DNA from: Bacillota bacterium
GTDB lineage: Bacteria; Bacillota; Bacilli; Tumebacillales; Effusibacillaceae
DNA: 9,514 nucleotides
NCBI GenBank assembly: GCA_020059765.1
Contig: JAGVBM010000417.1
Coordinates: 1-9,514, forward strand
Reading direction: 5' to 3'
Part shown: positions 1-5,880 of the stretch, piece by piece
Numbering within the stretch: position 1 is the first letter of the stretch
Layout: every line of letters starts with the position of its first letter
Position numbers and translations under genes: made by a program
Notes under the pieces: model-generated
Told to the model about the DNA's origin: nothing
Seen by the model: only the letters and a program-made list of their open reading frames with translations
Database searches by the model: none

Positions 1-494
1 GTAATCCGATCGAACGGAAAGTGAATGTAGGAAAACGGGAAGTTATTCAAGATCAATGCCGAAATGGAAATGATTTGAAGAGCGGTCTTCAGCTTGCCCA
101 ATTTGCTGGCCGCCAGGATGATTCCTTCCGATGCGGCAACCGTTCGCAGCCCACTGATAATAAATTCCCGCGATATGATAATAATTGCCACAATGGCCCC
201 GATGCGCTGCATTTCCACCAGTGAGATCAGCGCTGCCGTAACCAGTAGTTTGTCGGCAAGCGGATCCAAAAATTTCCCGAAATTAGTCACCATTTTGCGC
301 TTGCGGGCAATATATCCGTCCAGGCCGTCAGTCGCTGCCGCCACAATAAATATTAATGCCGCAATGATTCCACTAACCGTAGTTGTCTGCCCGCCGATGG
401 TGAAATGGCCAAAATCAAAGCGGACAAGCAAAAAAATCAGGACAACCGGAACCAGGAAGATCCTGGCGATGGTGATACGGTTAGCCAAATTCAC
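1..494 (-). CDS. pgsA: CDP-diacylglycerol--glycerol-3-phosphate 3-phosphatidyltransferase (partial)
   Basis: Phosphatidylglycerophosphate synthase, an integral membrane enzyme that transfers the phosphatidyl group from CDP-diacylglycerol to glycerol-3-phosphate, the committed step to phosphatidylglycerol and cardiolipin. The translation shows the full CDP-alcohol phosphotransferase signature D56-x2-D59-G-x2-A-R-x8-G-x3-D77-x3-D81, with hydrophobic segments at about residues 9-24, 41-55 and 112-123. The N-terminus MNLANRITIAR is typical of PgsA. The first ~164 residues of the family's usual 180-195 are present; the C-terminus runs off the left edge. The start is GTG, one base after the rimO stop codon, behind a GGGGAGTG ribosome binding site inside the rimO end, so the two genes are probably translationally coupled. 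In Bacilli pgsA is normally followed by cinA and recA. Confidence 0.96.
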   Translation of the reverse strand, partial: MNLANRITIARIFLVPVVLIFLLVRFDFGHFTIGGQTTTVSGIIAALIFIVAAATDGLDGYIARKRKMVTNFGKFLDPLADKLLVTAALISLVEMQRIGAIVAIIIISREFIISGLRTVAASEGIILAASKLGKLKTALQIISISALILNNFPFSYIHFPFDRI

Positions 495-495
495 C

Positions 496-1827
496 TTACA
501 TACACTCCCCTGCCAGATCAAAGTCATATGAATGAGTTACGCGAACGGTTACGACATCGCCGTTTTGCAGATCTTGATTGCTTGTCACGAAAATCTGGCC
601 ATCAATGTCTTTCGCGTCATATTCCGTACGACCAATGTACACGTTCGAATTTTCTTCATCCCGACGCTCAATCAGCGCCTTTAATTCCCGTCCGACCAAA
701 CGAGCGTTCCGTTTCGCCGCCACCTCTCGCCCGATTTCCATTAATTGGCTGGCGCGCCGCTGCTTAATGTGATCCGCAACCTGCCCATCCATTTCTGCGG
801 AGGGGGTTCCTTCTTCCGGTGAATAGGTGAAGACCCCGATATGATCAAACTCAAGTTCCCGAACAAAGTTACAGAGATAGTCAAAATCTTGTTCGGTTTC
901 GCCCGGAAATCCGACGATCAGCGAAGTGCGCAGCGATACATCCGGCACGCGATCTCGAATTTTCGCGACAAGATTGCGAATCTGGGCCTGATGTCCGGGA
1001 CGCTGCATCGCTTTCAGTATATGGTCTTCCGAGTGCTGCAGCGGCATATCGATATACTTTGCCACTTTCGGCAAACGGGCGAACGAATCGATCACCTCAT
1101 CGGTGAAAAATCCCGGATATGCGTAGTGAAGCCGAATCCATTCCAATCCTTCCACGTTGTTCAGCTCTTCCAACAGGACGTGAAGCTGCCGCTTCTTGTA
1201 GATATCCAGTCCGTATTGGGTTGAGTCTTGCGCGATCAGCATAATTTCTTTCACGCCTTGCGCAACGAGAGACTTTGCTTCGGCCACAATCGAGTCGATC
1301 GGCCGTGAGCGAAACTTCCCGCGCATTGCCGGAATCGCACAGAAAGTACAGGAATGGTCACATCCCTCGGCAATTTTAATGTAGGCGGAAGGACCACCTG
1401 TCACAAGACGGGGCGTCAAATCATCATATAAATAAACGGGGTTTCCGACAAACTGCGGTTTTTCGCCTTCCTGCAGGGAAAGATCGATAATCTCGTCAAT
1501 CCGGTAAAATTCCCCAGTCCCAACGAGCCCGTCAATTTCCGGAATTTCCGTAATTAGATCATTATGGTAGCGCTGCACCATACATCCAGTAACCAGCAAT
1601 GATTTGCACGATCCTTCATCTTTGAATTGTGCCATCGACAGGATGGTGTCCACCGATTCCGCTTTTGCCGCATCAATAAATCCGCATGTATTGACGACGA
1701 TTACATCCGCATCTGCAGGATTATCCACAACCTGATAGCCCTTTTTCGTCATCAACCCCATCATCACTTCGGAGTCTACCAGATTTTTTTCACAACCTAA
1801 CGTTACCACGGCTAGTTTTTGACTCAT
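496..1827 (-). CDS. rimO: Ribosomal protein S12 (aspartate) methylthiotransferase RimO
   Basis: Radical-SAM enzyme that methylthiolates a conserved aspartate of ribosomal protein S12 in the cytoplasm, using two [4Fe-4S] clusters. The 443 residues match the family length (E. coli about 441). The N-terminal UPF0004 domain carries three cluster cysteines, C12 (TLGCEKN), C48 (VNTCGF) and C82 (TGCMVQ). The radical-SAM CxxxCxxC motif is C156, C160, C163 within EGCDHSCTFC. The last ~70 residues form a TRAM domain, expected to bind S12. TLGCEKN and the following sequence favour RimO over its tRNA-modifying paralogue MiaB. I chose the ATG at 1827, preceded by GGGGGAAAAC and giving the usual MSQKLAVVTLGC N-terminus; the frame is open to an ATG at 1905, but those 26 extra residues are not family-like and lack a good ribosome binding site. 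A sigma-A-like promoter lies about 95 bases upstream. Confidence 0.97.
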   Translation of the reverse strand: MSQKLAVVTLGCEKNLVDSEVMMGLMTKKGYQVVDNPADADVIVVNTCGFIDAAKAESVDTILSMAQFKDEGSCKSLLVTGCMVQRYHNDLITEIPEIDGLVGTGEFYRIDEIIDLSLQEGEKPQFVGNPVYLYDDLTPRLVTGGPSAYIKIAEGCDHSCTFCAIPAMRGKFRSRPIDSIVAEAKSLVAQGVKEIMLIAQDSTQYGLDIYKKRQLHVLLEELNNVEGLEWIRLHYAYPGFFTDEVIDSFARLPKVAKYIDMPLQHSEDHILKAMQRPGHQAQIRNLVAKIRDRVPDVSLRTSLIVGFPGETEQDFDYLCNFVRELEFDHIGVFTYSPEEGTPSAEMDGQVADHIKQRRASQLMEIGREVAAKRNARLVGRELKALIERRDEENSNVYIGRTEYDAKDIDGQIFVTSNQDLQNGDVVTVRVTHSYDFDLAGECM

Positions 1828-1922
1828 GTTTTCCCCCATCCTAAATATCAACGGCCCGGCTTGCTGAAATGCAACCAGACCGATCACACACAATCGTCTA
1901 ACCATGTTCCCAACATTATCAA

Positions 1923-1951
1923 AGTATATACGAAAGAGTAGGGGAAGTCAA
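1923..1951 (-). promoter_or_regulatory. Sigma-A-type promoter for rimO-pgsA
   Basis: Read on the minus strand, TTGACT (1951-1946) and TATACT (1928-1923) are separated by exactly 17 bases; each hexamer matches consensus at 5 of 6 positions. The predicted transcript starts near 1916, leaving an ~90-base leader before the rimO ATG. The promoter begins just past the yajQ stop codon, and no terminator is seen between yajQ and rimO, so this is probably an internal promoter that adds to read-through. Confidence 0.7.
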
Positions 1952-1958
1952 AGAAGCG

Positions 1959-2450
1959 TTACCGGTAGTTTGTAAATTGCAGATCAATCGGCAAATCTTT
2001 CTGCTTCAACATTTGAATCACTTGCTGCAGGTCGTCCCGACTCTTCCCGGACACACGAACCTGCTCTCCCTGGATGGACGCCTGCACTTTAATTTTGGCC
2101 TCTTTGATCAGTTTTACAATTTTTTTGGCGTTTTCCTGATCAATGCCCTGCGCGATTGATACCGTCTGACGTACGGTTCCGCCTGATGCCGGTTCGATTT
2201 TCCCGTATTTCAGTGATTTCGGCGAGATTTGACGTTTGATCAGTTTGCTTTGCAGGATATCGTTGACTGCGCCCAATTTATACTCATCATCGCCAATCAA
2301 AACGATTTCATCGTCCTTCAGTTCGATTGAACTCTTGCTGCCCTTGAAATCGAAACGAGACGACAACTCTTTGATCGCTTGGTCAACTCCGTTTCGCACC
2401 TCTTGCAGATCGACTTTTGAAACGATATCAAAGGATTCGTCTTTTGCCAT
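1959..2450 (-). CDS. yajQ: YajQ family (UPF0234) nucleotide-binding protein
   Basis: Small soluble protein of 163 residues, the normal length for UPF0234/YajQ. Family hallmarks include SFDIVSKVDLQEVRNGVDQA at the N-terminus, SRFDFKGSKSSIEL near residues 31-44, an IKRQISPKSLKYGKIEPASG stretch in the middle, and a KVQASIQGEQVRVSGKSRDD segment followed by the LPIDLQFTNYR C-terminus. The fold is two ferredoxin-like halves. Family members bind nucleic acids or nucleotides, and Xanthomonas homologues bind cyclic di-GMP; the role in Gram-positives is not settled. The ATG is preceded by AGGAGG (2464-2459) with 8 bases of spacing. The gene is divergent from the plus-strand gene at 2519, sharing only 68 bases of upstream DNA. 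No convincing promoter of its own is visible, so it may be read from the rodZ side or from a weak promoter overlapping the LexA-like site. Confidence 0.96.
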   Translation of the reverse strand: MAKDESFDIVSKVDLQEVRNGVDQAIKELSSRFDFKGSKSSIELKDDEIVLIGDDEYKLGAVNDILQSKLIKRQISPKSLKYGKIEPASGGTVRQTVSIAQGIDQENAKKIVKLIKEAKIKVQASIQGEQVRVSGKSRDDLQQVIQMLKQKDLPIDLQFTNYR

Positions 2451-2451
2451 C

Positions 2452-2480
2452 TTGTAAGCCTCCTATGTATAGGTTATACT
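2452..2480 (+). promoter_or_regulatory. Sigma-A-type promoter for the plus-strand gene at 2519
   Basis: TTGTAA (2452-2457) and TATACT (2475-2480) are separated by 17 bases, matching consensus at 4 and 5 of 6 positions. The expected start of transcription is near 2487, exactly where the LexA-like palindrome begins. The -35 element overlaps the yajQ leader on the other strand. Confidence 0.65.
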
Positions 2481-2486
2481 AAAACA

Positions 2487-2500
2487 AGAACATTTGTTCT
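2487..2500. promoter_or_regulatory. LexA/SOS-box-like operator
   Basis: The 14-mer AGAACATTTGTTCT contains GAAC-N4-GTTC, the invariant core of the Bacillus LexA (DinR) box CGAACRNRYGTTYC. The two halves are perfectly complementary over six bases each side. The mismatches to the full consensus are the outer C/C (here A/T) and one central purine. It begins 6 bases after the -10 hexamer and so covers the expected transcription start, a position where a repressor would block initiation. Only about 0.14 such 8-base matches would be expected by chance in a window this size. Binding by LexA is inferred, not shown. Confidence 0.6.
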
Positions 2501-2518
2501 CGTGCAGGTGATCGCATC

Positions 2519-2947
2519 ATGAAAGAATCTTTCGATACGTTTGTTCGCGTCAAAAACGTAGTGGTTCTGCATTTTCTAAGACAACAAATCGATCACGACA
2601 TCCTTCAGGTCAGGACCGCTCATCTTCTCTTGAAACGCTCGTATCTCAATCAGTTGGAACGGATCCATCGGGAAGTTTTGTCGCGCATTGTACATCTGAA
2701 ACGAAAACTGCGAACCCAAGGCGTCAAAGTGATTTTCCAAAAACAAAGCAAAACCGAGTTTACCATCATATATGTCGAGAAAGGGTATCAGCATTCCCAC
2801 TCCTTTCGAATGGAACCCCTCTGGGCGGAAGTGCAGTTGGCATTTGACAAACTGGCCGGGGAACCCTACATCGTCCCGCCTAGCGTTTCAGGAAACGATA
2901 ATCATATCGCTGCATGGCCGACTCCAGTTCAACCGCTTGATCGTTAA
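2519..2947 (+). CDS. Hypothetical protein, possibly SOS-controlled
   Basis: I do not recognise the family. The 142-residue product is soluble and highly charged. Residues 1-65 look like long amphipathic helices rich in Arg, Lys and Leu. Residues 66-97 look like two beta strands (GVKVIFQ and EFTIIYVEKGY) plus a His-rich turn. Residues 98-112 (MEPLWAEVQLAFDKL) are probably helical, followed by a Pro-rich tail. It has no signal peptide, membrane segment or cysteine pair. Evidence that it is real: a promoter with 17-base spacing, a ribosome binding site AGGTGAT (2506-2512) 6 bases before the ATG, and codon use like the neighbours. A LexA-box-like palindrome covers the promoter start. The gene is inserted on the opposite strand between yajQ and rodZ and its last 68 bases overlap the rodZ 3' end; no plus-strand terminator follows. 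Function is unknown, and DNA-damage regulation is an inference from the operator. Confidence 0.72.
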   Translation: MKESFDTFVRVKNVVVLHFLRQQIDHDILQVRTAHLLLKRSYLNQLERIHREVLSRIVHLKRKLRTQGVKVIFQKQSKTEFTIIYVEKGYQHSHSFRMEPLWAEVQLAFDKLAGEPYIVPPSVSGNDNHIAAWPTPVQPLDR

Positions 2948-3713
2948 CCGTGACTTTCAAAGCGGGTGAAAATCCGGACGCGACAAGAATTTCACTGACG
3001 CCTTCAAATGACAGAGAAGTTCCTTTGGAAGCAACCTGGCTGTATTTCGTTACCCCGTCTACTCGGACGTCAAGCCAACAATCGCCGTTAGCCGCTTCAA
3101 TGACAAGTTTGATTTTGTCGCCGTCCACTTTGTAAACCGACAGCTTATTGGTTTTCGTCTCCGGCTTCAACCGCTCTGCCGGTTTTGCCTGATCCGCAAG
3201 CGGAGCGGATGGTACGGAACCGGGTGTCGGTGTGGGATTAGACACCGGAGGCGGAGCCGGTTGTTGTTGGGAAGGCGGAGAGACAGGTGATTCCGGGGCA
3301 GAATTGAGATTCGACAAAACCCAATATCCGATACCGAGCAAACCGATGATTGCTGCTCCCATCAAAACTTGTGGCAGCATGCTCAAATTTTGTTCGAAGA
3401 CAGGTCGAGTCCTGGTTCGGGTGTCATCTCCCTGCTTCTCCTGTTCCTGCTTGAATGGCGCTGCCGGGGAGGAAGTTGTCTCTTCCAAAAGTCCATGTTC
3501 TCGCAACAAAGCTTGTCCGTCCAAATCCAACTGTTCGGCATAACTTTTGACAAAACCGCGAGCGTAGACCAGTCCTGGCAGAATTGACAAGTCTCCTTCC
3601 TCAATTGCTTGGAGATAGCGTTTACGAATTTTGGTGCGTTCTTGAATTTCATCCAACGTCAAATGCTTGCTTTCCCGCGTCGTTTGCAAGATACGTCCAA
3701 GTTCTTTCAACAA
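2880..3713 (-). CDS. rodZ: RodZ-like (YmfM) helix-turn-helix membrane protein
   Basis: Bitopic membrane protein of the RodZ family (Bacillus YmfM), which links MreB filaments to the cell-wall elongation machinery and affects shape and division. Layout over 277 residues: an N-terminal cytoplasmic HTH_25 domain (about 5-70, with ELGRILQTTRESKHLTLDEI and the conserved GLVYARGFVKSYAEQLDLD); a charged linker; one membrane segment at about 114-133; an outside Pro/Ser/Gln-rich linker (about 138-172); and a C-terminal DUF4115 beta domain (about 190-270, with the characteristic CWLDVRVDG). The start is TTG, in the tandem TTG TTG at 3713/3710, behind a near-perfect ribosome binding site. The gene lies 88 bases after the DUF3388 gene, as in other Bacilli. 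The 3' end overlaps an antisense gene by 68 bases. Confidence 0.94.
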   Translation of the reverse strand: MLKELGRILQTTRESKHLTLDEIQERTKIRKRYLQAIEEGDLSILPGLVYARGFVKSYAEQLDLDGQALLREHGLLEETTSSPAAPFKQEQEKQGDDTRTRTRPVFEQNLSMLPQVLMGAAIIGLLGIGYWVLSNLNSAPESPVSPPSQQQPAPPPVSNPTPTPGSVPSAPLADQAKPAERLKPETKTNKLSVYKVDGDKIKLVIEAANGDCWLDVRVDGVTKYSQVASKGTSLSFEGVSEILVASGFSPALKVTVNDQAVELESAMQRYDYRFLKR

Positions 3714-3719
3714 TCGTTA

Positions 3720-3727
3720 CCTCCTTT
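3720..3727 (-). promoter_or_regulatory. Ribosome binding site that fixes the rodZ TTG start
   Basis: AAAGGAGG lies 6 bases before the TTG at 3713 and 9 bases before the second TTG at 3710. No ATG is available at this distance, so the rodZ-like gene starts with TTG; which of the two is used cannot be told. Confidence 0.75.
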
Positions 3728-3801
3728 GTACGGCCATATTGGAATGCTGGCAGAAGCATGCAGATGCCTAAGCGCGCGATATATTTTCCGAAAACAGGCA
3801 A

Positions 3802-4572
3802 TCAACTGATGTCAAAAGAGCTAAACCCCGTTTGCACTGTATCGTAGGTGATCACTTCATCCTCGGCGTTGCGAAGCTCAATAATTTTGTCAAAAACATC
3901 CCAACCATATTCGGTTTCCCGCATAAAAATGTCGGGATGCTCAATGACTTTCGGTGCATCCATCCGCATAATTTCTCTAACCAAACGGTGATGCTGTTCA
4001 GAAGATCGAAGTGTGGAAACAATACCGTCCAAAATGTACACCATGTTGTCCGTAACCAGTTCGTCATCCGCCAGGGAATGACGGGTCGTCTGCCGAAGCA
4101 GGGTCGAAGAAATAAATATCCATCGTTTATTGGCGTAGACACTGGCCGCAACAATCGATTCGGTTTTGCCCACGCGGGGCATACCGCGAATGCCGATCAC
4201 CTGGTTGCCTTCTTTTTGCAAAAGTTCACCAAGGAAATCGACGAGGATCCCCAACTTGTCCCTTGTAAATTTATACGTCTTGTCATTGTCCGATTCGCGC
4301 TGAATGAAACGGCCATGCCGAAGAGCAAGACGATCAAGCAAAGTCGGCTGCCGCAAAGCCGTAATTTGAATGTTGTCAAGTGTTCGCAACATCGAGCGAA
4401 GAACGGCCACTTTCTGTCGATCGTCAGTACGAATCAAAAAACCCCGATTATGATCATCCACGCCGTTCACCGTGACGATGTTGATCGACAGCATCCCCAA
4501 TAAAGACGCAATATCCCCTAAGAGTCCAGGCCTGTTTTTATGAATGTGATATTCCAGATACCATTCTTCCAT
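3802..4572 (-). CDS. ymfK: DUF3388 family protein (YmfK-like), ACT-like domain plus P-loop
   Basis: Conserved Bacilli protein of 256 residues found next to rodZ and pgsA (YmfK in B. subtilis); its biochemical role is not established. Residues 1-75 resemble an ACT-type small-molecule-binding domain: an EWYLEYHIHKNRPGLLGDIA opening, then SINIVTVNGVDDHNRGFLI. From about residue 105 there is a predicted nucleotide-binding part with a Walker A motif, G130-MPRV-GKT137, preceded by the hydrophobic strand NQVIGIR. A hydrophobic VYILDGI strand at about 183 could serve as a Walker B-like element. The ATG has AAGGAG 7 bases upstream and follows the lipoprotein stop by 14 bases, so those two genes are almost certainly co-transcribed. 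The pairing of a ligand-sensing fold with a P-loop suggests a regulatory NTPase, an inference only. Confidence 0.88.
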   Translation of the reverse strand: MEEWYLEYHIHKNRPGLLGDIASLLGMLSINIVTVNGVDDHNRGFLIRTDDRQKVAVLRSMLRTLDNIQITALRQPTLLDRLALRHGRFIQRESDNDKTYKFTRDKLGILVDFLGELLQKEGNQVIGIRGMPRVGKTESIVAASVYANKRWIFISSTLLRQTTRHSLADDELVTDNMVYILDGIVSTLRSSEQHHRLVREIMRMDAPKVIEHPDIFMRETEYGWDVFDKIIELRNAEDEVITYDTVQTGFSSFDIS

Positions 4573-4586
4573 ATCGATGCTCCTTA

Positions 4587-5588
4587 TTAAAACGGTTTCG
4601 AATTCGTTTGATCGACCGGCGGTTTTACATAATCTTCCGGTCGCAGCGTTCGGTTATTCAATCCGTCTTCCACATTCTTCATTCGTTCAATCGCCCCCGG
4701 CAGCACTTCGGGATGCAAAATGTCAAAGTAGGCCGGTCCCTTGAGAAACACAGTTGTTTTCCCTTGCCAAGAGTTGTTCAGTAAAGCTTGGATCTCCTCC
4801 TGTACGCCTTCCGCAAAAATCGGTTTGGGCCGGGCGATCACACTGGGATACAATTTGGGCAAATCATGCATCGCAAACAGCCGCTTCCCGCTTGCATGCA
4901 AACGAGCCAGCTGCTCCTCCGTTACAGAATCCAACAAGAGATAGATATTGGGCAGCGATGATTGTAACTTCAGGAGTCCGTTTGCGGCCATCACATCATC
5001 CAGCGTCACGACAACGGGAGACAAGCTGCTTCCCGCATAGTGAATACCCTCCAACAACCCTTTCCATTCCGATGAGGAAGTCGGTTTTCCGGTTTGCACG
5101 ATAACACCCACCGGCTGTTTCGGATTGACGGAAGCAGCCAGATAGCCTGCCGTAAAAGTTTGAAACTCTTTATTGAGGCTCACTTGCCGAATGTTATCCA
5201 AGTTGATTTGGGCATCATCTGCGCCAATGAGGGCAATTTTTGTTTGGCCGTAGGCTTTCGCCAAATCCTTTACTGCTTGACTATATTTGGTGTCTGCCAG
5301 AACCAAGTCGATGCTTTGCTTCCCGGCCAACGCAGCAAGGGATTCCCTGGCCTGTGAAAGATCTGACACGGGACGAAGGTCAAAAGCTACGCCCGAATCC
5401 TGAAACACCTTTGATACATAAGTTTGAAACTCGGTTGTATTCATAAGTTCTTGGGTGCCGACAATCCCAATGGCAAGCTTTTGAGTGGAAGATTTCATCG
5501 ATGAAAGATCAGGGGCATGACAACCTGTTGCAAACAGACTGCCTGACAAAAGCAGGATTGTTCCCAAAAACATTGTATGGCGTATCAT
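4587..5588 (-). CDS. BMP/Med-family solute-binding lipoprotein
   Basis: Predicted surface lipoprotein of 333 residues. A short basic N-terminus and hydrophobic stretch lead to a lipobox-like LFATGC with lipidation cysteine C23; Ala at -3 is less usual than Leu. The mature part resembles the basic membrane protein (BMP/PnrA) type I periplasmic-binding fold: a first strand KLAIGIVGTQ; VLADTKYSQAVKDLAKAY; TKIALIGADD; and FQTFTAGYLAASVNPKQPVG, which corresponds to the family's GYLAGYLAA region. Members bind nucleosides for an ABC importer or, like B. subtilis Med, act as regulators. No ABC transporter genes are adjacent, so it looks like an orphan. I chose ATG 5588; the frame is open to TTG 5597, and the ribosome binding site is weak for both (GGGATTGGG). 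The gene is followed at 14 bases by DUF3388. A TATGAT at 5618-5613 could be a -10 but has no convincing -35. Confidence 0.82.
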   Translation of the reverse strand: MIRHTMFLGTILLLSGSLFATGCHAPDLSSMKSSTQKLAIGIVGTQELMNTTEFQTYVSKVFQDSGVAFDLRPVSDLSQARESLAALAGKQSIDLVLADTKYSQAVKDLAKAYGQTKIALIGADDAQINLDNIRQVSLNKEFQTFTAGYLAASVNPKQPVGVIVQTGKPTSSSEWKGLLEGIHYAGSSLSPVVVTLDDVMAANGLLKLQSSLPNIYLLLDSVTEEQLARLHASGKRLFAMHDLPKLYPSVIARPKPIFAEGVQEEIQALLNNSWQGKTTVFLKGPAYFDILHPEVLPGAIERMKNVEDGLNNRTLRPEDYVKPPVDQTNSKPF

Positions 5589-5630
5589 TATCGTCAACCC
5601 AATCCCAACTTTATCATAGAATAAGGAAAT

Positions 5631-5813
5631 TTATTTCTTTCTTTTCCAGATTACGATTCCGAATGTGAAAAGCACAACCAGCACAAATGTCAACGCTTGA
5701 AAAAACTCCAAATTCTGGTCCTCCCACAGCATGTCTTTGAAACTATTATGCCATAAGGAAGACAATACGCCAAATACTATCTCGCTTGCAATCTGAAATA
5801 CCAGCGATAGCAC
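5631..5813 (-). CDS. Small single-helix membrane protein, uncertain
   Basis: A 60-residue ORF. Residues 1-19 are hydrophobic (LVFQIASEIVFGVLSSLW), the centre is polar and acidic (KDMLWEDQNLEFF), and residues 38-55 form a clear membrane helix (ALTFVLVVLFTFGIVIW) followed by KRKK, consistent with a C-terminus in the cytoplasm. I recognise no family. In favour of a real gene: protein-like composition, and a position filling the gap between the htrA-like terminator and the lipoprotein. Against: the only start is GTG, an in-frame TGA lies four codons upstream, no ribosome binding site is present, and the start codon is partly buried in a hairpin (5812-5833). It may be a decayed remnant, or it may be translated poorly. 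Confidence 0.5.
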   Translation of the reverse strand: MLSLVFQIASEIVFGVLSSLWHNSFKDMLWEDQNLEFFQALTFVLVVLFTFGIVIWKRKK

Positions 5814-5833
5814 ATGAGCCGCTCAGGCTATGT
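5812..5833. repeat. Inverted repeat at the start of the small membrane ORF
   Basis: ACAT-g-AGCC, loop GCTCA, GGCT-ATGT: an 8-bp stem with one bulged base. On the minus strand its 3' arm includes the first bases of the GTG start at 5813. No T-run follows on either strand, so it is not a standard terminator. It could limit translation of the small ORF or be an operator. Confidence 0.45.
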
Positions 5834-5840
5834 TGAAACA

Positions 5841-5880
5841 AAGAAGACAAAAGCCCGAATGAGCCTATTCCTCATCGGGC
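5841..5880 (-). terminator. Rho-independent terminator of the HtrA-like protease gene
   Basis: On the minus strand GCCCGATGAG (5880-5871) pairs with CTCATTCGGGC (5863-5853) with one bulge, closing a 7-base loop, followed by TTTTGTCTTCTTT. The TAG stop codon (5867-5865) lies in the loop, so terminating ribosomes and the hairpin compete for the same bases. Confidence 0.85.

Noticed and set aside
1828..1905. N-terminal extension of RimO from ATG 1905
   Set aside because: The extra 26 residues are not part of the family, have only a weak ribosome binding site, and lie in the leader downstream of a good promoter.
2573..2600. A direct or inverted repeat or mobile-element boundary around the inserted plus-strand gene
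   Set aside because: No matching terminal repeats, target duplications or transposase were found on either side of 2487-2947.
2576..2800. Minus-strand ORF of 74 codons with AAAGGAG 6 bases before an internal ATG at 2794
   Set aside because: It lies entirely antisense to the longer plus-strand gene at 2519, which has a promoter, operator and ribosome binding site. The minus-strand product is shorter and matches nothing I know. The ribosome-binding-site-like sequence is noted because it could mislead.
3584..4503. Long plus-strand ORFs opposite rodZ and the DUF3388 gene (for example 3832-4503)
   Set aside because: Complementary-strand shadows of clearly recognised proteins, with low-complexity or unfamiliar translations and no matching ribosome binding site.
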